Origin: Chloroflexota bacterium
GTDB lineage: Bacteria > Chloroflexota > Anaerolineae > UBA1429
Assembly (NCBI GenBank): GCA_012513595.1
Contig: JAAZBY010000448.1
Coordinates: forward strand, 1 to 6,538
Direction of reading: 5' to 3'
DNA length: 6,538 bases
Made by a program: the position numbers and the translations under genes. Shown here piece by piece: positions 1 through 6,170 of this stretch. The first letter of the stretch is position 1; each line of letters starts with the position of its first letter. The notes beneath the pieces were generated by a model. The model was not told the origin of the DNA. It saw only the letters and a program-made list of their open reading frames with translations, and ran no database searches.

Positions 1-323
1 GCCTGGGCCTGCTCGACGGCGCGCTGGAGGGGTGCCTCGTCGACGCGAGCCAGGAGGTCCCCTTCCGCCACCCGCTGCCCGGCGGCGACGTTGAGCTCGA
101 TGAGGGCCACGCGGTCCACGTCAAAGCCGAGTGAGGCGCGGTGTACGGCCTGCACCTCCCCGGTAGGGGAGATGGAGGCCGTCAGGCTCCCGCGGGTCAC
201 CGTGACGGTCTCGGCCGCCTCAGCGGCTGGCGCGCTATCGCCACGCAGCCACAGAAACCAGCCCCCGGCACCGGCCAAGAGAAGGAGCGCAAATACCCAC
301 CAGAACCGCTTGATCACTCGCAT
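1..323 (-). CDS. HlyD/MacA-type periplasmic adaptor subunit of an efflux pump (N-terminal part, runs off the window)
   Basis: Only the first 107 codons are inside the window. The protein starts MRVIKRFWWVFALLLLAG, a short positive end followed by one membrane-spanning helix (about residues 8-26) that would anchor it with the rest outside the cytoplasm. Residues 40-95 look like the first half of a biotinyl/lipoyl-like barrel: TVTRGSLTASISPTGEVQA, then a strand-rich segment ending AAGQRVAEGDLLARVDEA, the usual 'GQxVxxGxxLxxxD' pattern of membrane fusion proteins. A helical hairpin appears to begin at about residue 97. The ATG at 323-321 has GAGAGGTGG just upstream. It is the third gene of the operon, 13 bases after the preceding stop. 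With the ABC ATPase two genes upstream, a MacA-like adaptor of a tripartite or two-part exporter is the best reading. The substrate cannot be told from sequence. Confidence 0.9.
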   Translation of the reverse strand, partial: MRVIKRFWWVFALLLLAGAGGWFLWLRGDSAPAAEAAETVTVTRGSLTASISPTGEVQAVHRASLGFDVDRVALIELNVAAGQRVAEGDLLARVDEAPLQRAVEQAQ

Positions 324-336
324 ACGCCACCTCTCG

Positions 337-806
337 TCATGGGGTTGCCGGCGTGGGCGCAGCCATCGCCCGCTGAGACTGGATGGACCGCGCTGTGATC
401 GAGCCATCCGCGTTCGCGGCGCCCGATACGATCACGCGCTCGCCAACGGTGAGGTCGGCCACGGTGACGGACATGGACTTTTCGATCAGCGTGCTATCCG
501 TCGTCACCACCTGCACAGTGCTGCCATCCTGTTTGGTTACGGTCAGCGCGCTGCCCTCGATCGAGGCGATCGTGCCGACGGTGCCGCTGCGACCCTCGCC
601 GGGGGCCGGCGGCGTGCCGCCAGCGCTCGGACCGAACTGCCCGCCCGGGAACTGTCCGCCGGTAAACTGGCGGCCCAGCCCTTGGCGGAAGAGCACCGAC
701 GGATCGGCGAGGATGCGGCTCCGCTCGTACCGGGTGCCGCCATAGAACGCTCCGCCACCCACGGCGAGTACGGCCACCACAGCGATCACGACCTGCCAGA
801 TCCGCT

Positions 807-810
<4 letters not shown>
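337..810 (-). CDS. Membrane-anchored extracytoplasmic protein with a DUF5666-like beta domain
   Basis: This is a 157-residue protein. Residues 5-24 form one hydrophobic helix after MKR, with no clear cleavage site, so it is probably an N-terminal anchor. Residues 43-75 are a low-complexity Gly/Gln/Phe/Pro linker that repeats GGQF. Residues 76-147 read as a small beta domain ([18 protein letters not shown], then [13 protein letters not shown], then [14 protein letters not shown] and a final [10 protein letters not shown]). This resembles the DUF5666 / OB-like folds found on bacterial envelope proteins; that family name is from memory. The C-terminus is a short Ala/Pro/Thr tail. The ATG overlaps the stop of the ABC ATPase gene in an ATGA arrangement, implying translational coupling. 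Sitting between ATPase and adaptor, it is probably an accessory or sensor part of the exporter, but no role can be read from the sequence. Confidence 0.85.
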
Positions 811-1559
<749 letters not shown>

Positions 1560-1655
1560 GTTTCTCCTCTGGGGGCCGCATCGCCGGGCGCCTGCCGCGT
1601 CTCTCGCCGCGGCGCCGCATCGTGCGTACCTGTCGCACATCATGCGCCCAAATTG

Positions 1656-1670
1656 TGAAGATATTGTTCA
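1656..1670. promoter_or_regulatory. AT-rich imperfect palindrome in the presumed promoter region of the export operon
   Basis: TGAAGATATTGTTCA has TGAA/TTCA arms around an AT-rich centre, about 100 bases upstream of the ATPase start, in an otherwise GC-rich gap. No convincing -35/-10 pair could be placed for the minus strand, so this is only the likeliest spot for a promoter or operator. Confidence 0.25.
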
Positions 1671-1700
1671 GGACATGCTCCGCCATTGTGGGCGTTCTAC

Positions 1701-1749
1701 TGGCGCCCCCAAAAGGGCGCCACCCCTGGCGATTGGCCAGGGGTGGCGC
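1701..1749 (-). terminator. Intrinsic terminator of the two-domain secreted protein gene, with an overlapping alternative hairpin
   Basis: A perfect 14-base inverted repeat (GCGCCACCCCTGGC at 1717-1730 and its complement at 1736-1749, 5-base loop) lies 25 bases past the stop at 1775. Read on the minus strand, the stem is followed by CCTTTT, a short and weak T-tract. A second hairpin, 1701-1708 with 1715-1722 (TGGCGCCC / GGGCGCCA), uses the same bases at 1717-1722, so the two cannot form together. The larger stem should win. It separates this gene from the export operon downstream. Confidence 0.75.
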
Positions 1750-1774
1750 TTGGGAGAGAGGTCGGCAAGGGGGC

Positions 1775-2536
1775 CTAGCGGCGCCCGCCGCCGCGGCCTT
1801 CGAACCCCCACGGGCCGCCGAACGGGTGCCCGCCGCCCCACTCCGGACCCATCATTGGGCCGCTCTGGCCGAGATAGCCGTTCTCCAGCCCCTCGACCAT
1901 CCAGTCGGCCTGGGCCTGCGCGATCTCGCCGTTCGCCACGGCCGAGGCGATCTGGTCGCGAAGGGCCTGCTCGCGCGCGGCCTGCGCGGCGGCCTGTACG
2001 TCCTCGATCTTGACCCCGGCCCGATCGGCCAGGTCGGCCAGTGTGCGGCCGCCCCACAGGTTGGCCTGCAGCTCGCTCACCGTGAGGCCCAGCGCCGTGG
2101 CGATGGCCTCCTGCTCGGCGTCACTGTTGCCGCGCCCACCTGGCAAACCCATGCGCAGTTGGCCATCGCCATAGCCGTTGGAGATGCCTTCCTTCATCCA
2201 GGCGGCCTGCGCGGCGCTGAGAGTGCCCTCTTTGACCGCGGCATCGATAGCCGCCAGGCGAGACTCGTCACGGGCGCCCTCTGCCGTGTTGTAGAGGCTT
2301 TGCAGATCAACCCCCGCCTTGTCGGCAAGGTCGGCGATGGAGCGCCCACCCCACAGCTGGGCGGACAGCTCGTCGGCCGTCATCCCCAGCGCTTTGGCGA
2401 TGGCCTCGAGCGCCGTCGATCCGAGCCGGCCGCGCAGGACGCCAGGCCCCTGGGCGTACACAGCGCCCGCCGCCGCCAGCGACAGCGCCAGCACGACGGC
2501 GACGGTCGCCCCCAACCAACGGAACCTCCTCTTCAT
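1775..2536 (-). CDS. Secreted protein with two tandem helical repeats; function unknown
   Basis: A 253-residue protein. Residues 1-28 are a classic signal peptide (MKRRFRW, hydrophobic core, then AVYA before Gln29). The mature part holds two copies of one domain at 45-123 and 144-222, offset by exactly 99 residues without gaps; I count 40 identities in 79 positions. Each copy reads AIAxALGxTxxEL, then LWGGRxxADLADxAGV, a charged helix, and AQAxWMxEGxxNGY. The pattern suggests two helical units per copy, a helix-turn-helix-like 'xxADLADxAGV' segment and a short-protein motif ending in WM-EG--NGY. The C-terminus (223-253) is rich in Gly, Met, Trp and His. GGGAGG lies 5 bases before the ATG. The gene is probably transcribed alone, since a hairpin follows it. 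I recall similar unnamed secreted proteins in Chloroflexota and Firmicutes but cannot name a family, and the role is unknown. Confidence 0.85.
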   Translation of the reverse strand: MKRRFRWLGATVAVVLALSLAAAGAVYAQGPGVLRGRLGSTALEAIAKALGMTADELSAQLWGGRSIADLADKAGVDLQSLYNTAEGARDESRLAAIDAAVKEGTLSAAQAAWMKEGISNGYGDGQLRMGLPGGRGNSDAEQEAIATALGLTVSELQANLWGGRTLADLADRAGVKIEDVQAAAQAAREQALRDQIASAVANGEIAQAQADWMVEGLENGYLGQSGPMMGPEWGGGHPFGGPWGFEGRGGGRR

Positions 2537-2856
2537 AGTTCCTCCCGGTTATCACCATGTCACAAGCGGTAGCTCACATGGAACGATATCGGTCCGGTTC
2601 TCACCCCCTATTGCGGGGCGCCAGGCCCCCTGTGGGGCGAAGCGGCCCGATCAGCCCGGCGGCCCCGCAAGGGCCGCTCCGCCCGGAGTGGCCGGCAGAG
2701 GTGCTGCCATTGCTCCGGCCGGTCCGGCGGCGTCTCGCGGGCGTCTCTGGCTGCAGTCTAGCGCAGGAGTGTTGAGGAATCGTGAAGCGGAGATTGGGAT
2801 GCTGTTGGGGGTGAGCCGGACAGGAGAGGGTGATCAGGCGCGGCGGCAGGCCGTGG
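2537..2856. other. Intergenic region without a supported gene
   Basis: These 320 bases lie between the stop of the DMT transporter and the start of the secreted protein gene. I see no credible reading frame on either strand. It must contain the promoter of the secreted protein gene, but no -35/-10 pair stands out. Small GC hairpins occur at 2605-2618 and 2625-2638, neither with a T-tract in the minus direction. At 2557-2579 the minus strand reads TGTGA twice, 14 bases apart, close to the start codon. A TCTAGC resembling the two promoter-associated copies elsewhere lies at 2757-2762. Confidence 0.5.
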
Positions 2857-2870
2857 TCAGGCGCGGCGGC
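2834..2870. repeat. 14-base direct repeat spanning the stop codon of the DMT transporter
   Basis: TCAGGCGCGGCGGC occurs at 2834-2847 and again at 2857-2870, 23 bases apart. The second copy encodes the last four residues and the TGA of the transporter; the first lies just past the stop. It looks like a small local duplication of the gene end. Confidence 0.7.
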
Positions 2871-3744
2871 GCTTGAGGCCCAGGAGGTCGTTCACCAGGG
2901 CCAGGCCGACCACGATCAGGCCCAGGGCCAGAAAGGCGTGCCAGCCGAGCCGTTCGTCCAGAATGAGCCAGCCCCAGAACACGCCAAAGAGGGGAATGAC
3001 AAAGCTGTTCATCGAGGTGCGCGTCGCCCCGATGTTCCGTACCAGGCGGTAGTAGATCAGGTAGGCCAGGGCGGTGCTCACCGCGCCGAGGAAGGCCGCC
3101 ACGCCCAGCGACCGAAACGATACCGGGCCTGCCAACGGCCCCTCCATGGCGAGCGAGGCCACCAGGAGAAAGACCCAGCCCGTGCCGACCTGGCCGAGCG
3201 AGGAAACCAGCGGCGCGTAGCCGGACATGTGCCGCCGCGCGAACACGGTAGCCACCGCGTAGCAAAGCGCCGAGGCCACAATGGCCAATGAGCCGAGCAA
3301 CCCGACGTTCAGGCCGCCCTCCAGTCGTGGCAGGGTCAGCACCACAATGCCAGCAAAGCCGAAGAGCAGACCCAGCAGCCGCCAGAGACTGGGCCTTTCC
3401 AGATGGAGAACGATGGCCAGGGTAAAGACAAAGAGCGGCATCGTGGCGTTCAGGATCGAGGCGATGCCGCTGGGGATGTGCTGCGTGCCCCAGGAGATGG
3501 CCGCGAAGGGGAGAAAGGTGTTGAACATGCCCATAAAGAGGTAGCGTTGCCAGTCCCCTCGGGTACGCGGGATCGCCAGCCGCTGCGCGCGCACCATGAC
3601 CGCCAGGACCAGCGTGCCAAAGAAGACGCGCGTCATGGCAAAGGTGAGAGGCGGCATCTCGGCGACGCCGATCTTGATGAGCATGTACGAAGCGCCCCAG
3701 ATGGCGCTCAGCAGCAGGAGCCAGGCGAGGTTCACAAGGTCCAT
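2857..3744 (-). CDS. DMT superfamily (EamA domain) membrane transporter
   Basis: A 295-residue, strongly hydrophobic protein of the usual EamA length (about 290-300), predicted to span the inner membrane ten times. Two homologous halves are visible, about 6-137 and 148-288. The first opens with LLLLSAIWGASYMLIKIG, the standard WG-(S/A)xx-xxK start. The second ends with IPLFGVFWGWLILDERL (250-266), the P----(F/L)-G-----DE-L signature at the end of the second EamA unit. A basic tail KRRRA follows. Family members export amino acids, metabolites or drugs; the substrate here cannot be predicted. GGAG lies 8 bases before the ATG at 3744. A longer open frame on the same strand (to 3763) is rich in Arg and Pro with no membrane pattern and is a shadow. 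The gene has its own candidate promoter and is cut off from the small gene upstream by a terminator. Confidence 0.93.
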   Translation of the reverse strand: MDLVNLAWLLLLSAIWGASYMLIKIGVAEMPPLTFAMTRVFFGTLVLAVMVRAQRLAIPRTRGDWQRYLFMGMFNTFLPFAAISWGTQHIPSGIASILNATMPLFVFTLAIVLHLERPSLWRLLGLLFGFAGIVVLTLPRLEGGLNVGLLGSLAIVASALCYAVATVFARRHMSGYAPLVSSLGQVGTGWVFLLVASLAMEGPLAGPVSFRSLGVAAFLGAVSTALAYLIYYRLVRNIGATRTSMNSFVIPLFGVFWGWLILDERLGWHAFLALGLIVVGLALVNDLLGLKRRRA

Positions 3745-3814
3745 GGCGGTGACTCCGATCCAACCGCTGGGAGGCAGCCTGCGCGGGAAGGGGCGCCGGA
3801 AGCGGATGCCGGCG

Positions 3815-3842
3815 ATTCTAGCACGGGGCCGTACTTACGGCC
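3815..3842 (-). promoter_or_regulatory. Candidate extended -10 promoter of the DMT transporter, overlapped by a palindrome
   Basis: On the minus strand TGCTAGAAT (3823-3815) matches an extended -10 (TGn plus TAGAAT, 5 of 6 to TATAAT), about 70 bases before the ATG. The -35 at a 17-base spacing (TGGCCG) is poor. The palindrome GGCCGTA-CT-TACGGCC (3827-3842) covers that spacer and -35 region and could be an operator. Confidence 0.5.
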
Positions 3843-3874
3843 AGGGGCGCCATCGCTGGGAGGGGCAAACACAA

Positions 3875-3911
3875 GGAGGGCGCCGGGCGGTGTGACCGCC
3901 TGACGCCCTCC
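3875..3911 (-). terminator. Intrinsic terminator after the 58-residue small protein gene
   Basis: Outer arms GGAGGGCG (3875-3882) and CGCCCTCC (3904-3911) and inner arms GGCGGT (3886-3891) and ACCGCC (3895-3900) form a long stem with a 3-base internal loop. On the minus strand it is followed by TTGTGTTTG. It lies 40 bases past the stop at 3951 and just before the promoter of the DMT transporter. Confidence 0.8.
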
Positions 3912-3950
3912 CAGAAGACGACTCTGTCTGGTGGCCGTGCGCCTGTGTGG

Positions 3951-4127
3951 CTAGACTACCCCATCCAGTGACACCAGGACCAGGAAGAGCACCCCCTGGG
4001 CGAGCACCCGCTTCCCGAACTCCCAATACCACTGCTCGGGCGCACGCCGCCCTCGCTGGCTCCACTGCCCGCTGTGCCGTTCGTCACGATCCTGACGCCG
4101 AACTTGGCTGAACCAGAACGCGTACAT
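3951..4127 (-). CDS. 58-residue small protein with a C-terminal membrane helix; function unknown
   Basis: The start is the ATG at 4127, preceded by an excellent GGAGG at a 4-base gap. The product begins MYAFWFSQVRRQDRDERH, continues with a charged and aromatic stretch (GQWSQRGRRAPEQWYWEFGKR, about 20-40), and ends with one hydrophobic segment (41-56) and a two-valine tail. This gives a small tail-anchored membrane protein with its charged part in the cytoplasm. Composition differs sharply from the Arg/Pro-rich shadow frames nearby, being rich in Trp, Tyr, Gln and Glu. It has its own candidate promoter (4178-4186) and a good terminator (3875-3911), so it is probably monocistronic. The frame can be extended to an ATG at 4187, but the extension is unconvincing and contains the candidate -10. 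I do not recognise a named family. Confidence 0.75.
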   Translation of the reverse strand: MYAFWFSQVRRQDRDERHSGQWSQRGRRAPEQWYWEFGKRVLAQGVLFLVLVSLDGVV

Positions 4128-4177
4128 GTTGCCTGCCTCCGTTCCCGCACAGCACTTCTCTGGAACGCTTACCTGCC

Positions 4178-4190
4178 ACTCTAGCACGGG
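4178..4190 (-). promoter_or_regulatory. Candidate extended -10 promoter of the small protein gene
   Basis: The minus strand reads CCCGTGCTAGAGT: TGC followed by TAGAGT (4 of 6 to TATAAT), about 50 bases before the ATG at 4127. The first 11 bases (CCCGTGCTAGA) are identical to the promoter candidate of the DMT transporter. No good -35 is visible. Confidence 0.45.
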
Positions 4191-4362
4191 TTTATGTCAT
4201 TTCCCGTCATGTTTCGCCGCGAGTTTCCGGGCACTTGCTAGAGACGCAACGGCGTTCTCTCTGTGCGGCCTGACAATACCTCCAGGCGCGCTGGCGTACA
4301 TCGGGCAGGTGACGTGTCCCCGTACCCTGTAGCGGGGCAGTCCGTCCACTCGCCAAGTGGCC

Positions 4363-4398
4363 AGGCGCAGGCGCGATGAGGCGCAGGCGCGATGAGGC
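4363..4398. repeat. Tandem 16-base repeat, about 2.2 copies
   Basis: GGCGCAGGCGCGATGA begins at 4364 and again at 4380, and the period continues for a few bases into the palindrome at 4394. It is non-coding and directly abuts the hairpin downstream of the oxidoreductase gene. Confidence 0.85.
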
Positions 4399-4428
4399 CC
4401 GGGACGCGCCAGGCGCGTCCCGGGCCTC
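4394..4428 (-). terminator. 35-base perfect palindrome downstream of the oxidoreductase gene (probable 3' hairpin)
   Basis: The two 17-base arms, 4394-4410 and 4412-4428, are exact complements around a single central A; a physical hairpin would have 16 pairs and a 3-base loop. It lies 29 bases past the stop at 4457. There is no T-tract on the minus strand (CATCGCGCC follows), so it may protect the mRNA end or act as a non-canonical terminator. Confidence 0.6.
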
Positions 4429-4456
4429 GCAGCGTCGCGGCCGTCCGCCGCGGTGG

Positions 4457-5434
4457 CTACATCTCGCTGACCCGCACCGGCCGGCCCGTCTCCAGCGACA
4501 GGTTGGCCGCCAGGGTGAAGGCCAGCGTACCGACGGCGTCGGCATAGGGCGAGAGGATGCCGGACCGATCTCCGGAGGCCACCGCCTGCAGGAAGGCCGC
4601 ATCCTCGATCTCAAAGATGTTCGCTTCGCCGGCGATCTGTTCCTTTTCCAGCGGCGACTTTTGGATCACCGCGGCGCTCTCCCAGCCGGTAAAGTCGATC
4701 TGGTGGTGCGCGGCCGTCAGCGACAGGTGTACGCCCCCGCCGCCCGTGCGCCCCGCGCAGGAGCTCACCAGGCTGCCGACGGCGCCGCCGCAAAAGTGGA
4801 CGGCCACCACGCTGGCGTCCTCGACGTCATAGCCGGGCATATCCTGCACGAACCCGCGGGTCCCCTGGGCACAGACGACTTCCGGCTCGCCGACGAGATA
4901 GCGCGCCAGGTCAAAGATATGCGTCGTCTGCTCGACGATCTGCCCGCCCGACTGGGCCTTGATGCGCCACCAGGGCACCCCCGGCGTGCCGCCCACCCAG
5001 CCGCCGTGGACCAGGATGGCCGGGTCGTCAGCCAGCAGGGAGCGGGCCCGGGCGACGCCCCGCCGGTAGCGGTTCATGTAGCCGGCCACGGCCAGAACGC
5101 CGCTGGCCTCGACCCGCTCCCGAATGGCGCGGGCGGTGACCATGGAGTTGGCGATCGGCTTTTCGACCAGGAAGGGGATGCGACGCTCGAGGGCGGCCAT
5201 CTCGGCGTCACCGTGGGCGTAGGGGGGCAGGCAGATCCACAGGGCGTCAGGCCTGCTTTCGTCGAGCAGCTGGGCCAGGTCGGTGTAGGGCTGGCCGCCG
5301 AACTGCCCGCAGAAGGCCTCGGCGCGCTCGGGCACCACGTCGCAGGCTCCTGCCACAGTGATGTCACTCATCTTGACCAGGCCTTCGGCGTGCCTTCGGG
5401 CGATTCCTCCCGTGCCGATGAACGATACGCGCAT
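4457..5434 (-). CDS. Gfo/Idh/MocA family NAD(P)-dependent oxidoreductase
   Basis: A 325-residue protein, close to the family norm. The N-terminal Rossmann fold opens MRVSFIGTGGIARRHAEGL with the GxGGIA dinucleotide loop at 7-12; Asp32 (ACDVVPERAEAF) sits where an acidic residue that favours NAD is often found. The family's EKP motif is at 91-93 (LVEKPIANS), with the lysine that contacts substrate. The second domain carries SGGQIVEQTTHIFDLARYLVGEP (162-184), where His172 and Asp175 are the likely catalytic/substrate residues. Members oxidise or reduce sugars, inositols and related compounds, or act in sugar cleavage; the substrate is not readable here. GGGGAGG lies 5 bases before the ATG at 5434; the frame continues upstream to 5497 but without homology or a ribosome site. 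It stands alone, followed by a palindrome and divergent from thrS. Confidence 0.95.
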   Translation of the reverse strand: MRVSFIGTGGIARRHAEGLVKMSDITVAGACDVVPERAEAFCGQFGGQPYTDLAQLLDESRPDALWICLPPYAHGDAEMAALERRIPFLVEKPIANSMVTARAIRERVEASGVLAVAGYMNRYRRGVARARSLLADDPAILVHGGWVGGTPGVPWWRIKAQSGGQIVEQTTHIFDLARYLVGEPEVVCAQGTRGFVQDMPGYDVEDASVVAVHFCGGAVGSLVSSCAGRTGGGGVHLSLTAAHHQIDFTGWESAAVIQKSPLEKEQIAGEANIFEIEDAAFLQAVASGDRSGILSPYADAVGTLAFTLAANLSLETGRPVRVSEM

Positions 5435-5696
5435 AGTACCTCCCCTGTTGTCTGTTGCGTGGCGGTCGCGAGGCCGTCCGTGCGCCGCACGGTACATGGG
5501 GCGAGGAGTGTGGTGGGCCGTGCGGGGTGAGGGCCCCAGGCCCGGGGTAAGCGGGCCGGGAGCGCGGCAGGGCTAAGGAGTTTTGCGCTGGTTTGGCATG
5601 GATACTACTTTCGTATGCCGGGACTGCCCGCTCCTGGCGGGATCATGCGCCAGCAAGCGGACGATGTCAACCGGAGGGGCGCCCGGCGAGGAAGTC
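5435..5696. other. Divergent intergenic region between the oxidoreductase and the thrS leader
   Basis: No gene is supported. The region should hold the oxidoreductase promoter on the minus strand. The only AT-rich pocket is 5581-5616, with GGCAT (5595-5599) and ATGCC (5615-5619) as arms of a loose inverted repeat, but I could not place a good -35/-10 pair. A short CCCGC/GCGGG hairpin lies at 5627-5641. Confidence 0.4.
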
Positions 5697-5725
5697 TTGC
5701 GAGGCGGGCCCTCCCGTGGTATACT
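5697..5725 (+). promoter_or_regulatory. Sigma-70-type promoter of the thrS T-box leader
   Basis: TTGCGA (5697-5702, 4 of 6 to TTGACA), a 17-base spacer, and TATACT (5720-5725, 5 of 6 to TATAAT), preceded by TGG, which also makes it an extended -10. Transcription should begin near 5732, just before Stem I of the riboswitch. Confidence 0.85.
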
Positions 5726-5731
5726 GTCCTT

Positions 5732-6008
5732 GTCAGTACATCAGCAGATCGGCAAAGGCACGGATCAGGACGAGTACCCGCCAGGCAGGCGCCAGAGAGT
5801 GGGGGCCCCGGCTGCAAGCCCCCTCGACCGAGCGGCGGAGAAAACCCCCTGTGAGCTGGCTTCGCAACGGCCCGGCCCAGTAGGAAGCCCCGGATCGCCC
5901 CGTTATCGGCGACCTGAGCGCCACCCGCCCACGGCGGGCGGCGGAACATGGGTGGAACCGCGTGAGTGACGACCTCTCGCCCCAGGGGCAGGGGTCGTTT
6001 TTCTTTTC
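5732..6008 (+). promoter_or_regulatory. T-box riboswitch (tRNA-Thr-responsive leader of thrS)
   Basis: The leader binds uncharged tRNA and then prevents termination ahead of thrS. Visible elements in order: AGUA of the specifier loop (5773-5776); helix CCGCC (5778-5782) with GGCGG (5834-5838); helix CAGG (5766-5769) with CCUG (5848-5851); AG bulge AGAGAG (5794-5799); distal helix GGGGGC (5801-5806) with GCCCCC (5818-5823) closing a loop with GCUG (5811-5814); UGUGAG (5850-5855), resembling the kink-turn strand; a stem at 5895-5912; Stem III at 5920-5942; T-box sequence UGGAACCGCG (5953-5962); terminator 5969-6007. The specifier is best read as ACC (Thr) at 5844-5846. The variable T-box base is A (5956), which pairs with a U discriminator base, the base I recall for B. 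subtilis tRNA-Thr. The 5' base of Stem I could not be paired with confidence. Confidence 0.95.
5969..6007 (+). terminator. Regulated intrinsic terminator of the T-box leader
   Basis: ACGACC (5969-5974) pairs with GGTCGT (5993-5998), with an inner GCCCC/GGGGC stem (5979-5989), followed by TTTTTCTTTT at 5998-6007. It directly follows the T-box sequence; the antiterminator would use part of its 5' arm, so the two folds exclude each other. Confidence 0.93.
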
Positions 6009-6062
6009 GGCGCCGCTGGCCGGTGCCGCGGAGGTGAGGCCGTATGTACACCCTGACTACGC

Positions 6063-6080
6063 GCCCGGCAGGAGCCGGGC
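6063..6080 (+). promoter_or_regulatory. Hairpin presenting a ribosome binding site in its loop
   Basis: GCCCGGC (6063-6069) and GCCGGGC (6074-6080) are exact complements around a loop AGGA. With the next base it makes AGGAG, 6 bases before an ATG at 6081 that is in frame with thrS. It may hide or time ribosome access to that alternative start. Confidence 0.4.
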
Positions 6081-6170
6081 ATGCCGCGACGTCGCGTTGA
6101 GCGGACCATCGGGCGAGCACGCTTGCCGCCGGGCAGGCGGCCGCCATATGCAGCAATAGGAGAGCACACC

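Larger units (their letters stand above)
4128..4456. other. Intergenic region with hairpins and repeats, no supported gene
   Basis: Besides the promoter at 4178-4190, the palindrome at 4394-4428 and the tandem repeat at 4363-4398, I see small inverted repeats at 4240-4260 (AGAGA/TCTCT with an inner CGC/GCG) and 4318-4337 (CCCCG/CGGGG with inner TAC/GTA). None is followed by a T-tract. Open frames here on both strands have the Arg/Pro/Cys-rich look of shadows. Confidence 0.5.

Noticed and set aside
1717..1749. Inverted repeat considered as the terminal repeat of an insertion sequence or a CRISPR unit
   Set aside because: Arms are adjacent with a 5-base loop just past a stop codon, there is no transposase and only one unit, so a transcription terminator explains it.
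1622..2572. A 316-codon plus-strand open frame
   Set aside because: Antisense to the secreted two-domain protein, which has a signal peptide, an internal repeat and a ribosome site; the plus frame has none of these.
2557..2579. A possible CRP-like operator before the secreted protein gene
   Set aside because: Inverted symmetry holds at only 5 of 8 outer positions; on the minus strand the TGTGA half-sites are direct, not inverted, so the match is weak.
2834..3763. A 309-codon minus-strand frame longer than the transporter
   Set aside because: Out-of-frame shadow of the EamA transporter, with Arg/His/Pro-rich sequence and no membrane pattern.
4128..4456. Possible structured RNA in the hairpin-rich gap
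   Set aside because: The small hairpins are typical of GC-rich intergenic DNA, and no known RNA motif or promoter-terminator pair on one strand frames them.
4376..5530. A 384-codon plus-strand open frame
   Set aside because: Antisense to the Gfo/Idh/MocA gene, whose GxGG, EKP and H--D motifs are intact.
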